Positions 45,146-56,540 of a DNA stretch of 64,000 nucleotides are shown here, in pieces. The translations under genes were made by a program, and so were the position numbers. The stretch comes from Plectrocnemia conspersa (lineage: Eukaryota > Arthropoda > Insecta > Trichoptera > Polycentropodidae). The stretch covers positions 1,426,001 to 1,490,000 of the forward strand of contig VTFK01000072.1 of the NCBI GenBank assembly GCA_009617715.1, in the 5' to 3' direction. Position 1 is the stretch's first letter; each line of letters opens with the position of its first letter. The notes beneath the pieces are model-generated. The model saw nothing but the letters and a program-made list of their open reading frames with translations, had not been told where the DNA came from and searched no databases.

Positions 45146-46680
45146 CTTCGGGGTATGCAATAAATATTTTGCGTGAACACCAGCTTCTGTAGTATGTACT
45201 GAAATTGTGTTGTTTTATTTATTTTTGCGTTATAATATAATTTATTTCCTTTCAACTTCAGAATACAGCAATACTTTGGCAAGAACAGATCTTGCAGCGA
45301 GATTCAACAACAAGTTTTCAAATATGTAATAGTAAATACGCTAAATATAAATTAGTAGTACAACAATATATGTCTTAAAATATTTAGGTACACAATCAAT
45401 AAACTTAAACAAACAAACCGTATCGAATTATCGATTAAATAGGAATGAATTACTTTCTAGATTCTTTTCTATACAAACAAAAATCTTTATTAGGTTTTTT
45501 TCATACATTCTAATTTTTTTTGAACATGAGACTTATAGAACAATGAAGTTATAGTGATGTTTTTGGAGATAATAGAGTTGCCAAATTTTCTTTTAATGAT
45601 TTTCAAAGCATATGTATCAAAATGATTGGAATAAATATATATTATATATGATTTACACATAAGGTCAATGTTAAAATACTATAGTTATTGTATACTTATG
45701 AATACACTTAAAAATGTGTTGTATACTAATAATATGCTCAGAGAAATAAATTGTATGCACCAATGTGAGACAAAACAACACAAGTAATTGATAAAATTAA
45801 CAATATATTGAGAAGCTGTAATTTTATATTTAATAAAACACAAAAAGATAATTTTATAACCCTTTTATAAATGTGCTAAATTCATCGTTATTCAAGGTTA
45901 TCAAAATTTTGACAGAAACAACACAAATTTAAAAAAATAAAAAACTACGTATCCAATAAGAACGTCTTTTATTTCTGACTCCCTTGAATCAATCTGTCAT
46001 TTAACAACTATTATAGTATTGCTAAATGTCAGTGTTAAAAGTATATTATTAAATAGGCACTACGCATAAATAATCATATATACATATATTATCTATAAAT
46101 ACTAAATAATGCTACCTAATCCCTAAAAATATAATACCTAAATAAGAAGATTTTATCTAGTTTTTGTATATATTAAATAATAAAATACAAAGTTATAATA
46201 TTAAACTAATATAAATTATTTTAGTTTAATTAAAGTTGTAAATTAAAAATAATAACTTAAAAAATCCCATAGAAAAATGTGAAAAAGTCAAAAATGATTT
46301 TTTTTCCTCAACATAACAACTTTTATGACCATAATAACTGCTGAAGCTTTAATCAAATATCCATAAAAAATGAGCTTACAATCATATTGCTTTAGAGAAT
46401 AAATACAACATATGTACGGTTCCAGATTTTCAGTGAAATGTACTCAAATTATTATTTATTTTATTGTTTTTTTAAATTATAACCACTAAAGTTTTATTTT
46501 ACGTTCCTATTTTGTATCAAATTGTAAACATGATAATGGTTATAAATCAGTTATACATATATAATTAGTATGTTTGTAAAATTATTTATATTATTGAAAT
46601 AAACGTATTAAAAAAAACACTTTAGATAGATTTTTCTGTGAAGTATGATTTACGATAAAAGCAAAAAAAGATACATATAT
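45146..46680. other. Long AT-rich stretch, nothing recognised
   Basis: Extremely AT-rich with short TA-rich runs; no feature identified. Confidence 0.6.
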
Positions 46681-46721
46681 CTCGACAGATTGGGGTTAAA
46701 TCCAAATAAAGCAGCAAAGAT
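46681..46721 (+). repeat. Copy A of a 41-bp direct repeat
   Basis: Matches 47050-47090 in 37-38 of 41 bases (core CGACAGATTGGGGTTAAATC) while flanks do not align well. Copy A has no donor site and reads into stops. Confidence 0.88.
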
Positions 46722-47043
46722 CTACCATAATAAATTTTATTAAAGACTTGGTATTCACATGGACAGCGATTTAAATATAATAATCAATAATAGAGCTCAT
46801 AAGATGTTTTGAGTATTCGGTCGAGGATCTTAACTATCAAATTATTACTGTGAAAAAGTATTTTAAAGCTAATATGAATATTTAGAGTATAAAATTATGG
46901 TACAATCAAGAAACGCAAAAAAGAAATAATCTAAAGATTAAAATTATAAACATTGATATACATTACACGTACCCTATAATTCGAGATAAAGAGAGACTTT
47001 CGTGTGAAATTTAATTTAATGTGAATGCAAAAACTTTAACAAG

Positions 47044-47111
47044 ATGTACTTCGACAGATTGGGGTTAAATCCAAATGAAGCAGCAAGGTTGAAGACGAAG
47101 GCGAAGGCCCA
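47044..47111 (+). CDS. Candidate first coding exon, protein not recognised
   Basis: Plus strand. An ATG at 47044 (context CAAGATG) opens 22 codons plus two bases, reading MYFDRLGLNPNEAARLKTKA and a few more residues, then meets a strong donor CA/GTAAGT (GT at 47112-47113). The peptide is rich in Ala, Lys, Glu and Arg, and could be helical; it is unlike the surrounding AT-driven frames. The first 41 bases after the TAC are a near copy of 46681-46721, where the two differing codons give amino-acid changes (E/K and R/K). So this is either a duplicated exon with one dead copy, or two copies of a short repeat that happens to be open. I do not recognise the protein. Confidence 0.27.
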
Positions 47112-47113
47112 GT

Positions 47114-47685
47114 AAGTTGCCAAAGAGGAAAATTTCTCGTTATTTTTTTAACACAACAATCTAATCACACATAAATTTTATGATAGTAATACCTTTGTTT
47201 AAAACACAGTACGGAAATATATTTCACAGTTAAAATTACCGGGCAATATGTGAATGAGAAATAGTGTTGATGACACCAGATAGAGGTATTTTTGGCACTC
47301 TTACATAAAATTATATGTGCCTTAGCATTTACCTGTTACATATGTGTATATTTACAAAATAAATAAATAGCTTATAAACTATCGATCATTAAAAAAAAAC
47401 TTGATCGTTCTTGTTAACAATCTACAGTAACCTGATTGGAAGAGAAAGACTGACTGGCTTGCAATCTGGCTATGTTGGGCATGAAATAATTTCAGATAAA
47501 AAATGTCAGATGACCTTGTGCGTGTAATTGAACCATCTGTTACAATTACTAAGATGAATATTGTACATCTTTAACACTTAAATCTTGTAATGCTAGTAAG
47601 ATCATATACATTACTGCGATAATGTATCACTTTCATCGATCCTATTTGTATTTATTGTAGCAATGCAGAGAAAGGTTTACTTTCA
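47114..47685. other. AT-rich stretch, intronic if the preceding exon is real
   Basis: No feature identified. Confidence 0.4.
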
Positions 47686-47689
47686 TCCA

Positions 47690-48160
47690 TCGTAACACCT
47701 TTTTTAACTGGATCACTGCAACAAATCTTGCATCCGACCAGGTTTGGTGAGCGTGCAATTACTTTTCGGCATCATAACAGTTAGTGTGTATGTTTTTTGA
47801 GTTGGTGTTCGGAGTGACGTTTTGACGTGACGGCTTAATTGGGACCGTGACACGTTCGTCCGGGCGAAATCCTGTCTGTCAGTGGATGGTTGTGGTACAA
47901 ATTTATGTATACGGGACATACACACGAACCACCACCAGGCAGGAATGCGATCGACCCGCCTCACCTGAGGGATTACCGCCCTCCGTGACTGACCAAACGC
48001 GAATTATTCAAAGCGAATAAAGTGACGCTTAACAATTACCGCTGTATGGAAGGAGCAGTAGCGCTGAACATAATAAATGATGAATCTGACCGAAACGCGA
48101 CCGATGCAATATTATTCGTGTGAGCGAGCTTGAATTTTGCATGACGATAAATTGACGGGT
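47690..48160. other. GC-richer unique block, possible conserved noncoding element
   Basis: Contains GACGTTTTGACGTGACG near 47817 (CRE-like TGACG words) and an 83-codon minus-strand frame without motifs. Unique in the window. Confidence 0.3.
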
Positions 48161-48491
48161 TTGATGGTTAAATTATTTGATGTGCATATGGTATAACATA
48201 TCCGTGCATATGGTACAACAAACCTATATAAAACCACTCTTTGATCAGTGATATTGTTGCAAACGTGTCGCTCCTATATGAGTGTGTGACAGCTTCGAAA
48301 AATATCTGCTTCCAGGTTCAAGTTATCGCAAAAAATTGAGATATTACAAGATATAATAATAAATAAAGGGGAAGAAAGGAAGAAATCGATAACCAGGTAA
48401 ATTAATTTATGCCAAGGAATTGGGAAATAAAATATTAGTCACTGTATAATAATAGCTGTGACTTTGATAATGATGTGTTATGCTTGCACTA

Positions 48492-49570
48492 CACTCTCTA
48501 GAAGTTGTCCGAACCGAAGTTCAACTTAAGTCGGCCGAGGTCACCGACTAGCGGCCACACTGTCACAAATTTCATATGCCGTCCGGACGGCGGGCGTGAA
48601 TGACGTCCGCACGGCGGTTGCTGTCATGTACATCTGGCATATTTACGCGCAATCGAAAAATGTGCCAAAAAATCGCAATTTTTAAATTGTCATAATATTA
48701 AAATAACGCTACTGATAATTATAAAAGTTTGTGTGGACACTCACCAATACAATATCAGTGAAAACTTTTCGGTCGTAAATATTTAATTTACGCAAAATCT
48801 TTGTCGGCTTTTGCAAAATACAATAAGGCATAAAAATGATACTTCAGAATACGAACACCACATCTGTGACTATCCTAGAATTTGTCGCCATCGATTCTAA
48901 ATAAGTATTCGTTATGGTGTGACATTTATATAAACCGATCTAGGAAAATAAATAAGGATATTCGCAACGATTTTTTTTAACAAAATCAAGTACCACTAAT
49001 TATTTCTTAATTATCTAATTTTATATAAAAATATAATAACGATATCTGTTAGAAGAATATACTATCAAAAATATAATTAATCCCTTTTGGTGCCCTAAAA
49101 TATTCAAAGATGTCAGTAAGAGTCTGTTGAAGTCCCCGATAAGCATGTGGTATTATAACTTGACCACGTGACCACGATGCAGCGCTCGTCATGCGTGTTG
49201 ACTATAGGACGCCTACGCACATACTGAAATTGAACCGACTTACTCGTTTTATCTCAGTTTGCGAAAAACCATATCATTATCTCTCTCACTCTCGTCGCTT
49301 AACACGCGAGAGAGCAAAAGGGGAAGTATCTTACCGCTCGCGCTCGAAAGAGCAGCTCCGACTTCGGTCCCTTTGATTTGGAAAATAATGCCGAAAATGT
49401 TCGGAAGCGCTCGAAGCTGGCCAAGTCGACTGAATTACCCTTACTTTATCCCGTTCTCGGTAACCTCGGACAACTTCCGAGAGAATTTAGAGCGGGCAGA
49501 ACCGAACTCGACCGAAGTAACCCACTATATTCTCCGTCCTTGGCCAACCTTGGTCTACTTCCAGAGAGTG
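48492..49570. mobile_element. 1.08-kb DNA transposon-like element with TA target site
   Basis: CACTCTCTAGAAGT at 48492 is matched by its inverted form ACTTCCAGAGAGTG ending at 49570 (one mismatch), with TA immediately outside both ends. The right end contains two related ~36-bp units (49450-49486 and 49534-49570), and the left end starts with a related sequence, so there are subterminal repeats. The interior includes a 14-bp palindrome GCCGTCCGGACGGC near 48580 and an AT-rich middle. The overlapping plus-strand frames (61-104 codons) lie across the repeats and are incidental. Probably a non-autonomous element; the superfamily is uncertain, and the TA could be coincidence. Confidence 0.6.
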
Positions 49571-50090
49571 TAGTTCAGGCATTAGTTTTGACGGACTATA
49601 TGTTACAGATTATTTTCTAATGATATTCGTTAAACAAATGAGACAAATATAATTTACGTCTTATATGTCAAAATTATATACAATTGTTAACTAATATTTT
49701 TATGATTTTGATAATAAGAAAAAATAAATAATATATTTACATTAAAAACATAACAAAATACTTGCCCTTACTCAAAATTTCATATTAAATAAAAAAAATT
49801 TAATTCTCTGCCCATTTGAAAGTTTATCAGATACTGTTTTAGTGTAATTCTCGCATCTTCCAAGTTACATCACTGATTATCGTGATCAATAAGAAAATTA
49901 AAATAAAAACAACCAGATACATATGTATGTAATAGATTAAATAAAAAATAGACTACAAACTAGTATTATCATATAAACCAAACACAAAATATTCACTATA
50001 CCTATTATTAGATATATTATATACATTATGCTGTATAATAAATTTATGAAAATGATCATATGTAAATTAATTTTTTACACAACAGTATGA
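49571..50090. other. AT-rich spacer
   Basis: No feature seen. Confidence 0.5.
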
Positions 50091-50094
50091 ATCA

Positions 50095-50445
50095 CGTCTC
50101 GATTTCACACTTTACATACGAACGCGCAAACGACAAAGGCATTGAATAGATTTATTATAATTAATTGTTTGCATCTATCACCATTATATGCGAGCGAGTC
50201 GCTAAATCTCATTCGGGAATATTTATAAGGGAGACTGCGAAAGTTAATCTCCATACAATATAGTGTGCTGCGCAAATTCGCGTGATACATACGCACGGTT
50301 AACCACCGCCGATATGGGTACAGATATTTCAATTTTGCATACGGCCATACACACGTATAATATAATATATACGGCGTTGGCCGAAAAGTGTTGGAGTATG
50401 AAAGGAAAATTTAACAATAGCTTCTTCTTTGTCATGCAAACTTAA
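50095..50445. other. Unique block, possible conserved noncoding element
   Basis: Less AT-rich, with three overlapping short frames of 60-75 codons on both strands, none with motifs. Confidence 0.25.
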
Positions 50446-50731
50446 AGGAAAACATGCATATAAAAATAATCTAAAGAAAAATTTATGTACCTAAACTTTA
50501 AAAATCTATTCATGTATCCAGATGGAATTTTAAATTTTAACAAATCAATGGTTAAATCGACTTATTTGCTTCATTATAAAAAATGCTATAAGAATCTCAA
50601 AAAAATCAAATCATCGTAAAAATTCGACTTAAAACTGCAAAATGTCTAAAAGTTACGTTATATGTGTTACTATAGTATTTCGTTAACGCATAAGTGTTGT
50701 AAATAACCGATATTTAAAAATAAATATGTAA

Positions 50732-51103
50732 TTATACATATAAATCAAATTCAGGATAAAATTTATCTGATAAGAAACGAAAAAAGATACTTTTTATATC
50801 CATAAGCTCCTCATCATTTAAGGATGGAATATATTTTTTCAGAATATAAAACTCTTGGTTCACCACCTCTGCCATAGACAATACACTGAAATTTGCATAC
50901 GGTCCGCGGTTAACGAAGGCTCGCCGGCGGAACGGGGCAACATGACAAAAACACTGGTTAAATGTCGCCGGTTCCAGGTTCAATTTCGCATTCCGAATTC
51001 CGAAGGGCTCCAAAGGATTTCGCAACGCGTAGTACCGCGGCGTCAAGGTATGTGGGCGCAATTCATTGTATGCAACAGCTGCTGGGATGCCGCCATGGAC
51101 CAT
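50732..51103 (-). CDS. Candidate coding sequence, unrecognised 123-residue protein
   Basis: Minus strand; the frame is open from 51133, and the first ATG is at 51103. Two plausible starts exist: this ATG, or a splice acceptor just before it (CACCGCAG). The protein has a Tyr/Pro/Arg-rich first half (PRYYALRNPLEPFGIRNAKL), two cysteines (QCFCHV), and an acidic, helical-looking end (LNDEELMDIKS, FRFLSDKFYPEFDLYV) before the stop. Composition is more protein-like than most frames here, though a 95-codon frame on the other strand overlaps it. Its reverse strand also contains ATTTGCAT, an octamer-type site. No family recognised; a conserved noncoding element is the main alternative. Confidence 0.3.
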   Translation of the reverse strand: MVHGGIPAAVAYNELRPHTLTPRYYALRNPLEPFGIRNAKLNLEPATFNQCFCHVAPFRRRAFVNRGPYANFSVLSMAEVVNQEFYILKKYIPSLNDEELMDIKSIFFRFLSDKFYPEFDLYV

Positions 51104-51300
51104 CTGCGGTGCTATACCAGATCTATTGAACAATTGCGATAATTACGTTAAACTTAAACTAGTTCCTGCCGTGCGCGGAAACTTGAACTTTCGACGACCG
51201 TAAGCCCAATGTATGCATAACCAACGACTCAGTCGACGAATCGATAATTGCATCTCCGAGGAACGGATCTGAGCATTAACCAAACCCAACTATTATTTTG
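51104..51300. other. Unique sequence between two coding candidates
   Basis: Moderately GC-rich with AATCGATAATTGC near 51239. No gene seen. Confidence 0.4.
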
Positions 51301-51303
51301 CAG

Positions 51304-51430
51304 GCAGTTTACAAGTCCGATAGTGAAGATAGCTCGGGGCTTTACTCTGCTTAGTCTATCAAGTTTTGCAGTCGACGACATTAAGTGTACACAAATTATA
51401 TGCATTGAAGACGAAAGCTGGAAAGTTTAA
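51304..51430 (+). CDS. Weak candidate terminal exon
   Basis: Plus strand, following a good acceptor CTATTATTTTGCAG (AG at 51302-51303). Two frames are open: one codes AVYKSDSEDSSGLYSA and stops at 51352-51354; the other (entering with one base) stays open for 42 codons to 51430. The second is phase-compatible with the candidate exon at 47044-47111, which leaves two bases. No protein recognised, and one compatible phase in three is expected by chance. Confidence 0.2.
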
Positions 51431-51599
51431 GCTTGACTAGATCGGTATATACATAAAGAGTAAGTATTATTAGTTATTTTTAAGGGTTTCTACCTTATAT
51501 TTTTTAAGAAGACACGAATGTAAGCTTTTAAGATTTTCAGCTTTCGAATTGATGATACAGTTTAGGTAGAACTAACCTGAATGTATTAAACCCTATACA

Positions 51600-51960
51600 T
51601 TTTTTGGCCCGAATGATTTATGCAAAACCCACACACAGCCAAATTTCTCGCCGACCCGAGAACAATCGTTCGACTGTGCATGTGCAACAAAAGAAATTAA
51701 CGGACCATAAGGAGGCTTTGCAGGATGCATAATTAGTGTTTGGAGTGCGATTCGGAGCCCACACATACAAAACCATTAATAAAGGAAGCCGCTCGCAATT
51801 AACGTGAAACGTTAATTTATACGCGCCGCTAACAAAGCTCAAATATGAATGAACGTTAGCATCAATATAACAGTGGTCATTGATATGAACGAAAATATTT
51901 AATTTATACAATTACATAATTGTATTATCCCACATAAAAATATTTAATATCTAATTTTAA
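51600..51960. other. Unique block, possible conserved noncoding element
   Basis: Balanced composition, containing GATGCATAATTAG near 51724 and AACGTGAAACGTTAATTTAT near 51802. The 97-codon minus-strand frame lacks motifs. Confidence 0.3.
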
Positions 51961-52019
51961 TTAATCAGACCTTTCCAATCCCCTTTTAAAAGCAAATCTT
52001 CGACGGTAATTGATTGCGA

Positions 52020-52390
52020 TTTCGAAAGCCTGAATTTTAATGCAAGTATTTTTAAAAAAAAAAGCACATACACCCTGCGAACAATCACTTGTAGCCATAA
52101 AAATGGCCAAAGCACAGGCTGACAAACGACGGCAGTTTCACCTGCACACAATGGCCCCGGGGCCATTTTGGACAACAACTGTGAAGCGATCAATTTACAT
52201 GGTTTCAATTAGCAGTTCATAAAACTGAATCGCATCGTGCCGCGGCTGGACGCCGAAATGGGTTATTAACACATTTGCATATTCAAAAGCCCTCAACACC
52301 TCTATACACGGGCCCTTCTGTTTCCACGCGAGGTGCTAAAACCGAGACGGATATGCCCCGTAACTTTATGCATAAGATTTAATTAAATTT
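52020..52390. promoter_or_regulatory. Unique block with perfect 18-bp palindrome, enhancer-like
   Basis: AATGGCCCCGGGGCCATT at 52150-52167 is a perfect palindrome. Around it are CATAAAAATGG (Hox-like), CAGGCTGACAAA (TGACA core), a CACCTG E-box and CAATTTACATGG. A strong candidate for conserved regulatory DNA, by inference only. The opposed frames of 60 and 83 codons have no motifs. Confidence 0.33.
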
Positions 52391-54000
52391 TACGAATGTT
52401 ACATTAATACGATACGGATATTCTTACTAAAATTTTCAGATCAATATTGAATGTTTTACTTGTTTTGTAAACAAGGAATGTCCGGTTTTAAAATTTAATT
52501 CAGAACACATACCACACATTAACTTTTGTCAGACGTGATAAAAAATAATCGAACATTATTTTTAAATTAAAAAAACACTTTGTCTAAAATCAAATTACGT
52601 TCAAGCGTTTTGTAAAAACAAGAGATGCTTAAAGATAAATATTTAAACAATATTTTTTTTTATATTGAATAAAATAAATAGTCACAAAAACATATTATAA
52701 CAATGACCCATTCACAAATATATAAAAACGCAGATAGGCAAGTGGGCAATAAAATACAATGATTTATGAATATAAATCTGCCTGCAGCAGTTATATCTGG
52801 CTGACTATGACATTGAATGCTGTTTCTTTAGCATAGCAAATTGTTTTATAAATTTCAATGTGTCTAGTGATACCAAAAGGCGAAAGTTGCTTAGTAAGTT
52901 ACATATTACATTTTTATTGAAAATGCGAAAAAAATGTCACTTACCAATCTTTGATATTTTTTTATGAAATATAGACTTTCTATTTGTCACTTAAGACTTT
53001 ATTGTGTCCAGATTCGCGAATATGTACAAAAGTCAGCCCAATCCACAAAAAGGGTAATGAATCGTGAATCGAAAAACTTAAACTATTCAACGTTCCTTCG
53101 ACACCTGCGGTTATTTTATATAATTATTCACAAATACATCACTATCGAGAGGCGCTAGTGGACCATCAACACGGTTTTCGTCTGCATCGTTTCATGGTTC
53201 CATTGAAAGCAGAAACGAAGAATAAAATAATGCTCATTGTAGATAGCAATGTAAGAATGTATTATGCAGTATTGACGTATTAACATCATTGTATCTATAA
53301 TATTAGCTAAAATTGAATTTATATTACATGAGTAGAAATATATAAGTATACGAAAGATATATCTTTCGAAAATAAAATGAGATATTCTAAAATGAATAAT
53401 AAATTTGCAATAATTAAAATAATAATTTTTAAATAAATCGCATCTTAATCACATAAACCTGTTTTTAGAAATAAATATGTCGCATAGAATTTTCTACGCA
53501 CTCCTTTTTCATACGGTTCTTTCGGAAAATCGTAACTGACAAAAAATGATAAATAATATAGGAATATATTTTATTGAAATTAATTGGCGAAATGTGCTCT
53601 GACCCCTAGTATAAAATTTTTTGAGAAGCGGTTGATTAAAGATTATGATTTTCTCGAATTATTGTTCCAAAAAAAAAAAATTTGGCACCCGTATTTTCAA
53701 AAATATGTTTCTTGAAAATATAGCAAATAAATAAATAGGACAAAAAGATTTGTGTACACAGTCGTCTTATTGATTTTTATAAGTATTCGTATACAACAAA
53801 ATAAAAGATTAGCGTATAAAAAACCTGAATATAAGATTGTTTAAAAGCTTAATATTGTCTGAAACACTAAATATGCCTAAACCGACAACTTATGTCAAAA
53901 TTTGACCTGCTTGTTTATTATATTTTCGAAAAATATACAAAGACATTTTCATTATTATATTCGAAGAAAATGTTCCGACCCTTGAATACGCAAAACCATG
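52391..54000. other. Long AT-rich stretch with one palindrome
   Basis: CGAAAGATATATCTTTCG at 53351-53368 is a perfect 18-bp palindrome. A donor-like minus-strand GATTG/GTAAGTGAC lies near 52918 without a recognisable exon. Otherwise featureless. Confidence 0.5.
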
Positions 54001-54874
54001 TAGAGTACGCTCGGGATAAGGATTCCGGTTTGTTATTGTGTGCGTGAACTGTGTGGCTCAAAACAATTTCGCTCAGAATATTTATTTTTTTTATTTTAAA
54101 AGAAAATATATGTTTATTTAACATACATACATCTGAGCTAAGTTGGAAATTTCAACGGACAATTAAAAATATATTATATAAACGAAGAAACCATACATTG
54201 AAGTCATTAATTAAATATTTGCAAAATTCAAAATCTTTCACTAGTCAAAAAAATAATGAAGTCCTTAGCTATTCTTCAAAAGCAAAAAGCTATAAAATGG
54301 GGAAAGAAATTATTTGCAGATTGTTTAATGGCTCGACGACTTTATTAAATCATTAGAATCCATTGAATAAATTAAAAAAGTATCATTGGCGCAACGATAA
54401 GAACAATAACTTTTTTAAGCCTTACAGAGAATAGTGAAAAAAACCAACAACGTACGGAGTAATGGAAAAATAATTAAAATATTTTAATCCACGGGTAAGA
54501 GAACGAATAACTTACAGTGTATATTTGAAGCCTTGATATCATTTAACCCAGATATGCCCAAGAAATTTTGTTTTCTTAAAATTTCATATATAAATAAAAA
54601 ACAGTGGCACGAGTTTAGTGACCTACCCATGGGACAGTGGGCATATCTGGGTTATACCAATATCAACACAAAATTATTTAAAATAAATCACTAGAGAAGA
54701 TCGAACTTCTCTGCCACACTGCACTTTAATGACGAATACCAGCGTTGACGAATCAGCGACTGTCCTTAAAAGAGAAAGCGAGACAACGAAGTACACGCTA
54801 CATCGCTTCTCCATCTCATATACATGTACACGCATACAATAACAAACCGGCATCCTTATCCCGAGCGTACTCTA
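54001..54874. mobile_element. Inverted-repeat element of unknown superfamily, 874 bp
   Basis: A 46-bp sequence at 54001-54046 (starting TAGAGTACGCTCGGGATAAG) recurs inverted at 54829-54874 with two mismatches. Such long, well-matched arms at this spacing indicate a transposon with TIRs or an inverted duplication. The TAGAG start recalls hAT ends, but the eight flanking bases on each side do not match, so no target duplication is seen. Inside are a 101-codon plus-strand frame without motifs and a smaller palindromic element at 54547-54651. Confidence 0.7.
54547..54651. mobile_element. Palindromic MITE, possibly piggyBac-like
   Basis: CCCAGATATGCCCA at 54547 is repeated inverted as TGGGCATATCTGGG ending at 54651. 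TTAA precedes the left end (54543-54546) and TTAT follows the right end, close to the TTAA duplication and CCC ends of piggyBac-type elements. At 105 bp it has no coding capacity. It lies inside the larger inverted-repeat structure, hence nested. Confidence 0.62.
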
Positions 54875-56025
54875 TCAACATTTAACAATATATTACAGCA
54901 TAAATTTAGCAATAAAGCTTTCAGTTCGACTTTGTATAAATATGTACATATATGTATAATATTTTTAGGTATTTTTTATTACGAATTAATAAAAAAAGTC
55001 AATAGCAATAATACAGGTATTATCACTTTATTGTCCCGTACCTGCTCTGTTTCATAATAGTTCTTGAAGTAGCATTTGGGAGCTTCAATCACCTGCACAA
55101 TCTGTTTAGAGGTCACTAACGTTTATTCAAACAAACGAAAAACTAAATCAACACAACTTGAAAATGGGAACACACAGTTTATTCACAACACAATGACAAT
55201 TAAAAATATTGCACGCACAACTTAATAATAGCACATCCGTCACGAAATGGTAGTTTCCCATAAATACCGGAGAAAAACTATTCTTATGTTAAAAGGTCTT
55301 GCACACATAACTATTATTTTCGGTTACCTAGTTACCGTTTGCTGGAGTTGCTATCTAAAACGTTTCCTTATCCCTAGAAAAATAAACATAATGAGATGTA
55401 CGTAAAAAAGATAATCAATCATGCGAAATATTGATGCATGAATTATTTTTCGCCTTAATTTTGTAAATTTATGATTATTATATAAAAATTAAATGGGCAT
55501 TTTTTACTATATATAAATAAAACAACAAATATAATAATTATACATTATTTGAAAAAAAAACAAAAGATAAAAACTAATTCAACTTTTGTTTTTATCTCAA
55601 ATTAAATACTTTGAAATTGTTTCACCGTTTTTAACATAGGGATGTACTAAGTAAATAAGACACTATTTTTATATACGAATTATAATACGAAAAACATACA
55701 TTATACGTCATACATTATACGTCATACGGATTCTAGCAGAAACGGCAGTGGCATCAATCGTATTCATTACATTCTCTCGTATTCATTACATTTTTACTTT
55801 CAGAATATCACTCGTATTTTCGTTGAGGCGCTCAAATAAATATAGCTAAATGTAAAACGAGTGTCTACCACCAATTTCAAAATGAATTGTATTAGCAAAT
55901 TTCGTTATTAGGATTTATAAAAGAACTCGACTTTCCCTAAGTCATGTAATGATTATTTTTTCATAAGTCTCTCAATATCTGACATTTATTTTATCTAAGA
56001 TCCATTTGCCTTTTTTTATAGAAAA
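54875..56025. other. AT-rich stretch with short tandem repeats
   Basis: CATTATACGTCATA occurs twice in tandem near 55698-55728, and CGTATTCATTACATT twice near 55758-55792. No gene seen. Confidence 0.5.
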
Positions 56026-56029
56026 AAGC

Positions 56030-56540
56030 ACTTGTCCCAATCTTCCACCTCGCGGCCTTTAACACTTTCGCCTTCTCAGCGCTACATAATAAGCTCAAAC
56101 GCTTTTTTCTTGTTATTTACACTTTGGGCCGTGAAAGTGTCGGGTCTGGTGGCGAATCAAACGCGAAAAACCCGAGGCTACGAAACGAAGACCGATCAAT
56201 TAGTCTCGCGCACGCCTCGTCGGTAGTGTTCGCTCGTTATGGGCGTGACACGACCCATTATAACAAACACATTTGTTGCTTCATTTCAATATTCATTATG
56301 GTCACACAGCGATTTAACCCCGCGAATAATTGATAGTGCAAATGACGATACGCCATGTGTCCGCTGTTAATGCGCCGTCCGTGAATATTCATCACTATGG
56401 TGCTATCCGAGTGCGCAAATACCTAATGCGAAATTCATCAAAAATAAACAGCGCGTACAACTAATCGCAAACATAAAGCGGTGCCTTAATGGAACCGCTC
56501 GGCGAGTGAAAGGTGATAATTGTGGCTATATAGGGCGTTA
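56030..56540. promoter_or_regulatory. Unique GC-richer block, enhancer-like
   Basis: A broad block of balanced composition including AATAAACAGCGC (forkhead-like) near 56441, CAACTAATCGC and a partly self-complementary GTTATGGG..CCCATTATAAC near 56236-56266. Two overlapping plus-strand frames of 64-69 codons have no motif. Regulatory role inferred. Confidence 0.33.

Noticed and set aside
54001..54874. hAT assignment for the 46-bp inverted repeat element
   Set aside because: Ends begin TAGAG, but the eight bases on either side do not match, so no hAT-type target duplication is visible.
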